Below are positions 15,625-23,564 of a stretch of 64,000 nt of DNA, piece after piece. The DNA is from Saccharopolyspora gloriosae (lineage in GTDB: Bacteria > Actinomycetota > Actinomycetes > Mycobacteriales > Pseudonocardiaceae), in assembly GCF_022828475.1 (NCBI RefSeq), contig NZ_CP059557.1:4201470-4265469 (forward strand). Reading direction: 5' to 3'. Position numbers and translations under genes: made by a program. The notes under the pieces are model-generated. The model saw nothing but the letters and a program-made list of their open reading frames with translations. It was not told where the DNA came from and searched no databases. The first letter of the stretch is position 1; every line of letters starts with the position of its first letter.

Positions 15625-16527
15625 TCAGGTGGCCCGCAAACGGTCGCGGAGTGATCGGGCGACGCGTGCCATGAGGGCTTCGGCTTCCGGTTGGGTCGCG
15701 GCGGACACTCGCGATTCGGTCAGGGCCGCGATGGCGAACAGCCCGCCGCCGGCGTGTTCGACGACGCCGACCTCGTGACGCAGGTTCAGCACCGTCCCGG
15801 TCTTGGACGCCCAGGTCGAAGCGTCGGAGCTGAAGTCCGGTGCCAGCCGATGCCGGATCAGGTTGGCGCCCATCAGCTCCCGCACCCGCTCGGCGACACC
15901 GGAGTCGATCACCGACGGCGTCCAGAGCGCGTGCAGCAGGTCCACGAAGTCGCGCGCCGAGCCGGAGTTCGCTCGGCTGACGTCGAGCTGAGCGATCCGG
16001 TGCCCACGCCCGGCGGTGGCCGCCCCGATCGCCAGCGAGTGCGCCAGGTGCACGTCGGCGGTGTCGAACCGTTCCGCGGGCGTCTCGCTGAGGTCGCCGA
16101 CGAGGTGCCGCGCCGTGATGCCGCGCAGCCCCCACTCCCGCAGCATCCGGGTGACCTCGGCAGGCGGGGTGATGTCGAACAGCACGTCGGCGGCGACGTT
16201 GTCGCTGATCGCCATCGCCAGGTACATCAGGTCGTCGATCGCCACCCGCGCCGGATGCCGGAACCGGCTCAGCCCGGTCGGGCCGGGCGTGGTGATGCGG
16301 CCGGGCCGCACCGGTACCTCGGTGGCGCCGTCGAGCTCGCCGCGCCGGATGCGTTCCGCGGTGGCGACGGCCAGCGGGATCTTGATCAGCGAGGCGACGG
16401 GGAACGCCACGTCCGGCTCTATGCCGATCTCCCGCCCGGAACGGAGGTCGCGCACCAGGAACGACCCGCGCAGGCCGCCGTCGTCGAGTTCGGCGACGAG
16501 CTCGCTGATCAGTGCTTCGGTGTTCAC
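15625..16527 (-). CDS. Beta-lactamase-fold serine protein, BlaB-like (penicillin-recognising)
   Basis: The product has 300 residues without a signal peptide, so it is cytoplasmic. It carries the serine penicillin-recognising motifs S46-x-x-K49 (VASLIKI), S108-D-N110 and K242-T-G. The class A Glu166 motif (ExxLN) is not evident, so efficient beta-lactamase activity is doubtful. It lies downstream of a LysR gene which is divergent from a class A beta-lactamase. That matches the published S. cacaoi blaL-blaA-blaB locus, where BlaB is needed with BlaA to induce blaL. GTG 16527 follows GGAG. The alternative is an independent serine hydrolase. Confidence 0.78.
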   Translation of the reverse strand: MNTEALISELVAELDDGGLRGSFLVRDLRSGREIGIEPDVAFPVASLIKIPLAVATAERIRRGELDGATEVPVRPGRITTPGPTGLSRFRHPARVAIDDLMYLAMAISDNVAADVLFDITPPAEVTRMLREWGLRGITARHLVGDLSETPAERFDTADVHLAHSLAIGAATAGRGHRIAQLDVSRANSGSARDFVDLLHALWTPSVIDSGVAERVRELMGANLIRHRLAPDFSSDASTWASKTGTVLNLRHEVGVVEHAGGGLFAIAALTESRVSAATQPEAEALMARVARSLRDRLRAT

Positions 16528-16648
16528 CTGGTTCTCCAGCTCCTCGGTACGGGCAAGGGTTCGCAGAGCATCGTTGTCTTCGCCGGGCAGCGACCGATCC
16601 GGGCAGGCCGACCACCGGCGGGTTCCGCGCCGTTCGAGTGCTGGACGT

Positions 16649-17518
16649 TCACTCGGCGCCGAGGCAGTGGGCGATGCCGTGCCACAGCGTGGTGCGCAGC
16701 CGGTCGGCGTCGGGTCCGGCCTCCGCGGTGACGTCGTAGCCGCGTGCCAGGGGCAGCTCGGCGATCCGGTGCCACCGCAGTCCGAACTCGGCGGCCTGCG
16801 CGTTCGAGCACAGCAGCAGGTCCGCCGACCCCAGCGCCTCGGCGACGCCCGCGCTCAACGACTCTGCCACGACGACCTGAGCCGGTCGCAGCCCCACCGC
16901 GTCGCGCACCCGCAGCAGCCGGTCCCGCACGTGCGGCACGTCGTCCTCCGGCTGAATCCACACCCGGCGGCGCGGCGAACGGCCCGACCGGCCCACCCGC
17001 AGCGAGTCCAGGTGCACCGCCGCGCGATCCAGGTCCACGGCGGCGGCCACGCCCAACGGCACCGTCCACACCGCTTCGTCGGCGGGTACCGCGATGAGCG
17101 CGGCGCGAACGTCGTGGGTGTGCACGAGGTCCAGTCGTTCCGCCGGGGCGGCCGGGCGGAATTCGAGGAACAGCTCGTGCGCCCGCGCCTCGGCGTCCAG
17201 TTCCGCGAGCGCTCGGGTGGTGCAGGTCGCGGGCAGCGCGAGCCGCAGCGGCCGTAGTCGCGCCCGCTTCGCGTCCTGTTCCAGCGCGTCGGCGAGCCGC
17301 ACCAGGCGGCGTGCCCTCGGCAGCATCTCCCGGCCGAACGGGGTCAGCCGTGCCTGGCGGGCCGAGCGGTCGAACAACCGTTCCCCGAAGTGCCGTTCCA
17401 GCGCGGCGATGCGGCGGCTGGCGACCGGCTGCGGGATACCGGCCGCGGCCGAACCGCCGGTGAAACTGCCGACTTCGCTGACGCTCACGAACGCCCGGCA
17501 CCCGCCCACCAGATCCAC
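16649..17518 (-). CDS. LysR-family regulator, BlaA/AmpR-like activator of the beta-lactamase
   Basis: The product has 289 residues with a winged helix-turn-helix at residues about 1-60 (AFVSVSEVGSFTGGSAAAGI, PQPVASRRIAALERHFGERLFDR) and a LysR effector domain. It is divergent from the class A beta-lactamase at 17627 across a 108-base shared promoter and co-directional with the BlaB-like gene. AmpR/BlaA-type regulators activate the divergent beta-lactamase in response to cell-wall damage. That role is inferred from position. Confidence 0.85.
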   Translation of the reverse strand: MDLVGGCRAFVSVSEVGSFTGGSAAAGIPQPVASRRIAALERHFGERLFDRSARQARLTPFGREMLPRARRLVRLADALEQDAKRARLRPLRLALPATCTTRALAELDAEARAHELFLEFRPAAPAERLDLVHTHDVRAALIAVPADEAVWTVPLGVAAAVDLDRAAVHLDSLRVGRSGRSPRRRVWIQPEDDVPHVRDRLLRVRDAVGLRPAQVVVAESLSAGVAEALGSADLLLCSNAQAAEFGLRWHRIAELPLARGYDVTAEAGPDADRLRTTLWHGIAHCLGAE

Positions 17519-17626
17519 GACGTCAGTATATATGTCGATTCGGCATGGAACCGGTCATTTTCGTCTTGGACAGCATCGCGGGCGCTCGCAAGACTGGGCG
17601 CGTCGATCAATGACGAGAGGATTCCA
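17519..17626. promoter_or_regulatory. Shared promoter of LysR and beta-lactamase
   Basis: This 108-base divergent intergenic region has an AT-rich island (GTCAGTATATATGTCG, about 17521-17536), unusual against its surroundings, which is a reasonable place for a promoter -10 and a LysR site. I could not settle on a single T-N11-A operator. Confidence 0.45.
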
Positions 17627-18520
17627 GTGTTCAGCCACCGCCTTCACCAGGCAGCCATCGCCGCGTTGACCGTGCTCGCCCTCGCGGGCTGCTCCGGTGT
17701 CGACGCGGCAACGCCCGCGCCCGCTCCCCCCGCCGCCACCGCTCACCAGGCCGAGTTCGGCGATCTGGAGCAACGCTTCGACGCGCGCCTCGGCGTGTAC
17801 GCACTGGACACCGGAACGGGCCAGGAGGTCGCCTTCCGCTCCGACGACCGCTTCGCCTTCGCCTCCACGCACAAGGCGCTCTCCGGAGCCGAGGTGCTGC
17901 GGCGGAACACCATGGAGGGGCTCGAACGCCGGATCACGTACTCCCAGGCGGACGTCGTCAGCAACTCGCCGGTGACCGAGAAGCACGTCGCCGACGGGCT
18001 CACCGTGCGCGAAGTGATCGACGCGGCCATCCGCCACAGCGACAACACCGCGGCGAACCTGCTGTTCCGCGAACTCGGCGGCCCCGCCGAGCTCACCGCG
18101 GCGCTGCGCGGAATCGGCGATACGACGACCCGCTCGGACCGGACGGAGACGGACCTCAACCAGACGTCCCCCGGCGACCCGCGCGACACCAGCACTCCCC
18201 GCGCCCTCGCGGAGAGCCTGCGCACCTACACGACGGGCGACGTGTTGCCCGATGCACAACGCGCGCTGCTCAACGAAATGTTGAACCGGAGCCCGCTCAC
18301 CCAGGAACTCATCCCGGCCGGTGTCCCCGAGGGATGGCTGGTCGGTGACAAGTCCGGTGCCGCCACCTACGGGACCCGCAACGACATCGCGATCATCCGG
18401 CCGCCGCATCGCGCGCCGATCATGCTGTCGGTGCTGTCGGACCGGCAGGCCCCGGACGCCGAGTACGACGACGCGCTGATCGCCGAAGCCACGCGCGTCG
18501 TGATCCGCGCGCTGGGGTGA
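17627..18520 (+). CDS. Class A beta-lactamase (lipoprotein)
   Basis: The product has 297 residues. A lipobox (LALAG-C22) follows a hydrophobic signal, so it is probably membrane-anchored outside the cell. All class A motifs are present: S80-T-H-K83 (Ambler 70-73), S138-D-N140 (130-132), E174-T-D-L-N178 (166-170) and K242-S-G (234-236). It should acylate and hydrolyse beta-lactams. GTG 17627 follows GAGAGG. It is divergent from its probable LysR activator. Confidence 0.95.
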   Translation: MFSHRLHQAAIAALTVLALAGCSGVDAATPAPAPPAATAHQAEFGDLEQRFDARLGVYALDTGTGQEVAFRSDDRFAFASTHKALSGAEVLRRNTMEGLERRITYSQADVVSNSPVTEKHVADGLTVREVIDAAIRHSDNTAANLLFRELGGPAELTAALRGIGDTTTRSDRTETDLNQTSPGDPRDTSTPRALAESLRTYTTGDVLPDAQRALLNEMLNRSPLTQELIPAGVPEGWLVGDKSGAATYGTRNDIAIIRPPHRAPIMLSVLSDRQAPDAEYDDALIAEATRVVIRALG

Positions 18521-18616
18521 GGCGATGTCCAATGAGGTGCGCGGAGCGGGTTTTTCCGTTGGCGGGTATGGAAAACCTCCGGGTTGAACACCCCCGAGAG
18601 GAAGTGGGGAGGCCCC

Positions 18617-18742
18617 ATGGGACGGGCGAACCTGCGGCGGTTGAAGGACGTGGTGATGTCCCGCCTGGGCATCGGAAACCCGGGTCGGCGCGATCCCCTG
18701 CTGCACACCGGCCCGCGCACACCACCGGACGCACCTCGCTGA
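18617..18742 (+). CDS. Candidate 41-aa small protein, unknown function
   Basis: The ATG is preceded by GGGGAGG at 18606-18612, the best ribosome site in the 370-base gap 18521-18890. A perfect 12-bp hairpin starts 6 bases after the TGA. The product is basic (N-terminus MGRANLRRLKDVVMSRLGIG, C-terminus rich in Pro, Arg and Thr) with no signal peptide and no known motif. It could be a small regulator, a peptide, or chance. It has no lasso leader motif. Confidence 0.45.
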   Translation: MGRANLRRLKDVVMSRLGIGNPGRRDPLLHTGPRTPPDAPR

Positions 18743-18747
18743 GCGCT

Positions 18748-18782
18748 GCCGTCGCCGCCTGCCCGTGCCGGGCGGCGACGGC
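18748..18782 (+). terminator. Hairpin after the 41-codon ORF
   Basis: GCCGTCGCCGCC (18748-18759) pairs perfectly with GGCGGCGACGGC (18771-18782); loop of 11 bases, no T-tract. Confidence 0.6.
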
Positions 18783-18805
18783 GCTGGTGCGCGGTGGCGC
18801 GTGCC

Positions 18806-18826
18806 CCGCGCATCGGCGATGCGCGG
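18806..18826. promoter_or_regulatory. Palindrome upstream of TetR, possible operator
   Basis: CCGCGCATC (18806-18814) and GATGCGCGG (18818-18826) form a perfect 9-bp inverted repeat with a 3-base spacer, 65 bases before the TetR start. This suits an autoregulatory TetR site, or a structure in the transcript. Confidence 0.4.
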
Positions 18827-18890
18827 TCCCCGGCGGCGCCGCCGGTGTGGGTGGGACTGACGTGGGCAAACATGTGATGATGTAGGAACG

Positions 18891-19583
18891 ATGCCGCGCA
18901 CCAGAGAAACGTCCACACCATCCCGTTCCGAGAGCGCCGCGAGGCGCACCGAGCGCCCGCGCCGCCGGATGAGCCCCGAGCAGCGCCGCGAACATCTCCT
19001 CGGCGCGGCGCTGCAGCTCTACGGCGAACGCGCGATGGACGACGTGACCATCGACGACATCGTCGCCGAGGCCGAGGTGTCGCGGGCGTTGTTCTACCGC
19101 TACTTCTCCAACCTGCGGGAAGTGCACGTCGCGGCGCTGACCACTGTGGTCGACGAGCTGATCGAACGGATCGCCCTCCCGCAGGAGGGGGAGCTCATCA
19201 CGCAGCTGCGCGCGGGCCTGACGGAGTTCGTCACCTCGGTGGAGGCCTTCGCCAGCAGCTACACCGCATTGCTGCGCAGCGGCTCCACCATCGCGACCAG
19301 CGAGACCGAGACGCTGATCGACAAGGTGCGCAACCACGTGGTCGAGGTGGTGCGCCAACGCGTCGGCATCGACGATCCGGCGCCGCTGCTGCTGCTGACC
19401 TTGCGCGGGTGGGTGGCGCTGGTGGAGACGACGTGCGTCACGTGGCTGCAGACCCACAACCCGCCGCGCGAGGTGTTCGAGGACTGGCTCACCGACCAGC
19501 TGATCGCCATGGTCGGCACCACCGCGAGCCACGATCCCGTGGTGGCGGAACAGATCGCGCCGTTGCTGCGCGAACTCGGCTGA
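18891..19583 (+). CDS. TetR/AcrR family transcriptional regulator
   Basis: The product has 230 residues. A basic N-terminal tail of about 30 residues precedes the helix-turn-helix (RREHLLGAALQLYGERAMDD, then VTIDDIVAEAEVSRALFYRYF). It converges on the FprB gene at 19654, so it probably acts on the nearby diiron oxygenase or hydrolase promoters rather than on a divergent neighbour. The ligand is unknown. Confidence 0.88.
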   Translation: MPRTRETSTPSRSESAARRTERPRRRMSPEQRREHLLGAALQLYGERAMDDVTIDDIVAEAEVSRALFYRYFSNLREVHVAALTTVVDELIERIALPQEGELITQLRAGLTEFVTSVEAFASSYTALLRSGSTIATSETETLIDKVRNHVVEVVRQRVGIDDPAPLLLLTLRGWVALVETTCVTWLQTHNPPREVFEDWLTDQLIAMVGTTASHDPVVAEQIAPLLRELG

Positions 19584-19653
19584 CCTTCAGGAGTCCTGCC
19601 GGTCCTCGCAACGGGTCATCGGCCGCGACGGCTCCGCCCAGCTGACCAGACTC

Positions 19654-21279
19654 CTACCTCCCGAACAGGCGGTTCGCGGCGCCCAGCAGCTCCGACGTCG
19701 TCGCGAACTTGACGCGCGGCCGGCCTTCGCGCTCGCCGCGGTCGCGTTCGGCCTTGTCGATGGCGAGCATGCCGCGACGGCCGACGGATTTCGGCGCGCG
19801 AGTGCGCACCAGCCGGTCGAACCCGGTCCCGGCCGGAGCCGCCAACCGCCCTGCGGCCGCGTCGTCGAGCAGGGACCCGACCGTCTCACCGGCGCAGCCG
19901 CGGTTGGTCCCGATGCCGCCGGACGGGCCGCGCTTGGCCCAGCCGACGACGTAGGTTCCGGGCAGCGGTTCGCCCGATGACGCGGCGAGCACTCGGCCCG
20001 CCCGGTTCGGCACCGTCGAAGTGGCGGTGTCGAAGGGCAGCCCGGCGATCGGCGTCGAGCGGTATCCGATCGCCCGGATCAGCAGGCCCGCCGCGATCGA
20101 ACCCGCACCACCGGAGTCGCGAACGCGCACCGACCGCACCCGGTCGTCCCCGTGCACGGCGGCGGGTTCCGTCCCGAACCGGAACACGAGGCGCTTGCCC
20201 TCGGCGGGCGGCGCGGCCCAGTCGATGTTCTCCAGCGGCAGGTCGGCGAGCAGTTCCGCCTTGCCACCGGGTTCGGCATCGGTCAGCGCCACTCGTGTCT
20301 TCGGCGCGTCCTCGACGACGAGCCGGACACCCGGAAGGTGTTGCATCGCAAGGAATTCCGGCGTGGTGAACGCGGCGCTCTCCGGCCCGCGCCTGCCGAG
20401 CAGCACGACCTCCCGCACCTTTCCGGCGCGCAGCCGCCCCAACGCCTGATCGGCGATGTCGGTGGCCGCGAGCCGTTCCGGATCGCTGAGCAGGATGCGG
20501 GCCACGTCGAGCGCCACGTTCCCGTTGCCGACGACGACGGCGCGTTCCGCCGAGAGGTCCACTTCCACTTCGGCCGCATCCGGGTGCGCGTTGTACCAGG
20601 CGACGAACGAGGTCGCCGACATGCTGCCGGGCAGATCCGCGCCTTCGATGCCGAGTTCGCGGTCGGCGGCGGCGCCCACCGCGTAGATCACCGCGTGGTG
20701 GTGGGCCGCCAGCTCCTCGTGCGTGACGTCCCTGCCGACTTCGACGTTCATGTGCAGGCTCACCCGAGGATGCCGGTAGAGCCAGGAGAAACCGTCACCG
20801 ATCTTCTTCGTCGACTGGTGATCCGGCGCCACCCCGGAGCGCAGCAGACCGCCCGCCACCGGCAGCCGGTCGATCATGGTGACCTCGGCGCCGGTGTCGC
20901 GCAGCAGCGCCTGCGCCGTGTACGCGGCGGCAGGCCCGGTGCCCACGATGGCGACGCGCAGCGTGCCGACCGAAGCGGGCAGCGAGCGGGGGAAGTTCGG
21001 GGCGCCCCAGTCGTTCGAGGCCGACGTCGTCTCGTAGTACTCGCGGTTGAGCCGGGCGTAGACGGTGTCGGCACCGCGCAGCCGATCCACCGGGAAGATC
21101 GCGTCGACCGGGCAGGCATCCGCGCACGCACCGCAGTCGATGCACGTCCGCGGATCGACGTAGAGCATGTCCGTACGCCCGAAATCCGGCTCATCCGGAG
21201 TGGGGTGAATGCAGTTGACCGGGCACACCGACACGCACGACGCGTCATTGCAGCAGGTCTGGGTGATCGCATACGCCAT
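19654..21279 (-). CDS. fprB: FprB-type ferredoxin-NADP reductase with N-terminal ferredoxin domain
   Basis: The product has 541 residues. Residues 1-70 are a bacterial ferredoxin with Cys-rich blocks CCNDASCVSVCPVNC and CIDCGACADACP, a 7Fe or 8Fe type. The rest is a glutathione-reductase-like flavoprotein with the FAD-binding loop GTGPAAAYTA, an NADP-binding GNGNVALDVARIL and the C-terminal GWAKRGPSGGIGTN. It would pass electrons from NADPH to an internal or partner ferredoxin. ATG 21279 is chosen because MAYAITQTCC matches the family start. It lies 92 bases downstream of the diiron oxygenase in the same direction and may feed that enzyme or the P450s nearby. Confidence 0.9.
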   Translation of the reverse strand: MAYAITQTCCNDASCVSVCPVNCIHPTPDEPDFGRTDMLYVDPRTCIDCGACADACPVDAIFPVDRLRGADTVYARLNREYYETTSASNDWGAPNFPRSLPASVGTLRVAIVGTGPAAAYTAQALLRDTGAEVTMIDRLPVAGGLLRSGVAPDHQSTKKIGDGFSWLYRHPRVSLHMNVEVGRDVTHEELAAHHHAVIYAVGAAADRELGIEGADLPGSMSATSFVAWYNAHPDAAEVEVDLSAERAVVVGNGNVALDVARILLSDPERLAATDIADQALGRLRAGKVREVVLLGRRGPESAAFTTPEFLAMQHLPGVRLVVEDAPKTRVALTDAEPGGKAELLADLPLENIDWAAPPAEGKRLVFRFGTEPAAVHGDDRVRSVRVRDSGGAGSIAAGLLIRAIGYRSTPIAGLPFDTATSTVPNRAGRVLAASSGEPLPGTYVVGWAKRGPSGGIGTNRGCAGETVGSLLDDAAAGRLAAPAGTGFDRLVRTRAPKSVGRRGMLAIDKAERDRGEREGRPRVKFATTSELLGAANRLFGR

Positions 21280-21370
21280 GGTGAGGACCCTGTTCTCGGA
21301 ACCGTTCGGGAGGTTCGTCTCGCTTCGGGAAGGCGGTCGAGGCTCCCGCCTTCCCGAAGCGAGCATCAAC

Positions 21371-22282
21371 TCAAATCATGTTGGTGCGCCGGTAGATCGC
21401 CATCGCCGGGCGGGTGAGCAGACCGGCTTCGGACAGGAAGTCCATCAGGTGCACGCAGCTGTTGCGGAGCATGGACTTGCGGTGCTCGTTGCGGCGCACG
21501 GCCGCCACGGCGCGTTCCGGATCCAGCCCCACCGACTTGTAGACGTCCTTCTGCACCATGTTCGTGACGATGACGTTCGCGACCACCGAGATCAGCAGCG
21601 CGCTGGCGTGGCGTCGCACCGTGCCGACGCCGCGCAGGCTCTCCTTGATCTCCTGGCGGGCGAACTTCATGTGCCGCGACTCCTCCACCACGTGGATCTT
21701 GCTGGTGGTGCGCACGATCGACAGCACGTTCTCACCGCGCATCCAGTCCCGCTGCATGACGTCGAGGACCTCTTCGGCGACGAGGATCCCGCCGTAGGCC
21801 GATTCGGCGCTGGCGAGGGTCTTGAACAGCCTGCCGAGCAGCGCGACGGACGGCGGCGGCAGGTAGGCGGGGACCTCCATCTTCGCGCACGCGCGCGCGA
21901 ACATGATCGAATGCCGGCATTCGTCCGCGATCTCGGTGAGGGCGAACCGGAATTCGGCGTTGGCGGGGTCCTTGACGTACTGATCGCGCAGGATCATCTG
22001 CTGCAGGATCATCTCGAACCAGATGCCGATGCTCATGACCGAGCACACTTCGTGCCGGGTGAGCGTGACCTGCTGCTCGGCGCTCAGCTCGTCCCACAGC
22101 GGAGTGCCGTACAGCGTGCTCCACTCCGGGTTGAGGCCGTGGGCGTCGGGGGGCAGCGGTGATTCCCAGTCCACTTCGGTGGCCGGGTCGTAGGACAGCG
22201 TCGCCGCCGAGTCCAGCAGCCGCTGCGACACGTCCTCGTCCGCAGCCGTTCGCTGCGTGGATTCGGTTGGTGTGCTGGTCAT
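21371..22282 (-). CDS. AurF-like diiron oxygenase
   Basis: The product has 303 residues, all-helical, of the AurF/p-aminobenzoate N-oxygenase-like diiron family. Likely metal ligands lie in RHEVCSVMSIGIWFEMILQQ, EIADECRHS and VEESRHMKFAR, the paired E-x2-H patterns of this fold. AurF-like enzymes hydroxylate or N-oxygenate small substrates using O2 and two electrons. The ATG is preceded by GGAGGTGTCATCC. It is followed by an FprB-type reductase, a plausible electron donor. The substrate is unknown. Confidence 0.85.
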   Translation of the reverse strand: MTSTPTESTQRTAADEDVSQRLLDSAATLSYDPATEVDWESPLPPDAHGLNPEWSTLYGTPLWDELSAEQQVTLTRHEVCSVMSIGIWFEMILQQMILRDQYVKDPANAEFRFALTEIADECRHSIMFARACAKMEVPAYLPPPSVALLGRLFKTLASAESAYGGILVAEEVLDVMQRDWMRGENVLSIVRTTSKIHVVEESRHMKFARQEIKESLRGVGTVRRHASALLISVVANVIVTNMVQKDVYKSVGLDPERAVAAVRRNEHRKSMLRNSCVHLMDFLSEAGLLTRPAMAIYRRTNMI

Positions 22283-22588
22283 GGATGACACCTCCACTGG
22301 GCCTCGCGGGCCGCGGGACGGGTGGGTTCGCCGTTCGCGATCTACCGGCGCTGACCGGTCGCACGCTCCAGCGAAGACGCCTTATGAGACTCCGTGTCAT
22401 CTTAGACAGAATGTCAATAACGTGTCGAGCACCCCATCGCACCCAGGCGGACCAGTAGCCGAAGGTGAGCCCGCCGCACCTTAAGTCAATCACTTGCTTT
22501 ATGGTCGGCGGGGTTCCTCGCGGGCGTGAACGCGCACGACGCAGGGGCGATCATGGCGGCGAGCGCTGTTCGACGTAAGGAGCGACCG
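22283..22588. promoter_or_regulatory. Divergent promoter region with operator-like repeats
   Basis: This 306-base gap lies between the diiron oxygenase and the hydrolase. It contains TGTC-ATCTTA-GACA (22395-22408, a short inverted repeat) and TTAAGTCAATCACTTG (22481-22496). The latter matches 13 of 16 positions with TTAAGGCAGTCGCTTG at 47034-47049. Both are suited to TetR-type binding. Confidence 0.5.
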
Positions 22589-23512
22589 ATGTCCATCCTG
22601 TCCCGTCCCGCAGTGGCGGCGCTGGCCGCCAAGACCATGCAACGAGCCGTCGCGGCGAGGCACCGGCCGCCGCTCGATCGATTCCCCGAATTCCCCGCCC
22701 GCACCACCGAACTCACCGTGCCGACCTCGATCGCCCCGTCCCGCGCCGTGCTCTACCGCCCGGCGGACGCGGAACCGAACCCGCCGGTGCACGTCAACTT
22801 CCACGGCGGCGGATTCGTCCTGGGCCTGCCCGAGCTCGACGACCCGCTGTGCCGGTTGATCGCGGCCACCGCGGGAGTCGCCGTGCTCAACGTGACCTAC
22901 GTCCTCGCACCGCAGCACCCCTTCCCCGCGGCGCCGCACCAGGCCTTCGAGGTGACGCGCTGGGCCGCGGAGCACGGGGACCGGCACGGCTGGGACGGCG
23001 GCAGGCTGTCGGTCGGCGGGCAGAGCGCCGGTGGTTCCCTCGCGGCCGCCGTCGCCCGCCAGGCGCTCGAACAGGGCGGCCCGCAGATCGCGCTGCAAGC
23101 ACTGCACTACCCGGTGCTCGACCTGGCCACCCCGGCCAAGGACAAGCCGTCGACGCTGCCCCGGCCCGCGCTGCGGCCGTGGATGGGCGAGATGTTCAAC
23201 GCCTCCTACCTGCCGGACCGCAGCCGACGTTCGGACCGCCTCTGCTCCCCCGCCGCGCCGGACGACACCGCGGACCTCACCGGCATCGCTCCGGGGCTGA
23301 TCGTCACCGCCGAGCACGACGGCCTCAGCGCGGAGGGCGAGCGCTACGCCGAGCGGCTCCGCGACGTCGACGCGCTGGTGCAGCACCACGTGGTCGCCGA
23401 CGCCGACCACGGTTACGACGTCCGGGACGTCGCCAAAGCACGCGAGACCTACGACCTGCTCGCCTGCCACATCCGGCAGGCGCTGCACCCGCAGGCACCT
23501 GCGGACGAGTGA
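22589..23512 (+). CDS. Alpha/beta hydrolase, hormone-sensitive lipase-like esterase
   Basis: The product has 307 residues. The HSL-family oxyanion motif HGGG (in NFHGGGFVLG) precedes the nucleophile elbow GQSAGG; the Asp and His are likely in AEHDGLSAEG and DADHGYD. It should hydrolyse short-chain esters or lactones. ATG 22589 follows AAGGAG; an in-frame ATG 63 bases upstream has no ribosome site. It starts a hydrolase-SDR pair with a P450 behind a terminator. Confidence 0.88.
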   Translation: MSILSRPAVAALAAKTMQRAVAARHRPPLDRFPEFPARTTELTVPTSIAPSRAVLYRPADAEPNPPVHVNFHGGGFVLGLPELDDPLCRLIAATAGVAVLNVTYVLAPQHPFPAAPHQAFEVTRWAAEHGDRHGWDGGRLSVGGQSAGGSLAAAVARQALEQGGPQIALQALHYPVLDLATPAKDKPSTLPRPALRPWMGEMFNASYLPDRSRRSDRLCSPAAPDDTADLTGIAPGLIVTAEHDGLSAEGERYAERLRDVDALVQHHVVADADHGYDVRDVAKARETYDLLACHIRQALHPQAPADE

Positions 23513-23564
23513 GACCCGCTCGACCGCGCGCCCAAAATCCCTACCCCGAAAGGAGAATCCACCG

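Noticed and set aside
18617-18742. 41-codon ORF as a second lasso precursor
   Set aside because: It has no YxxP leader motif, no Thr at a suitable -2 position, and no cyclase in its own neighbourhood.
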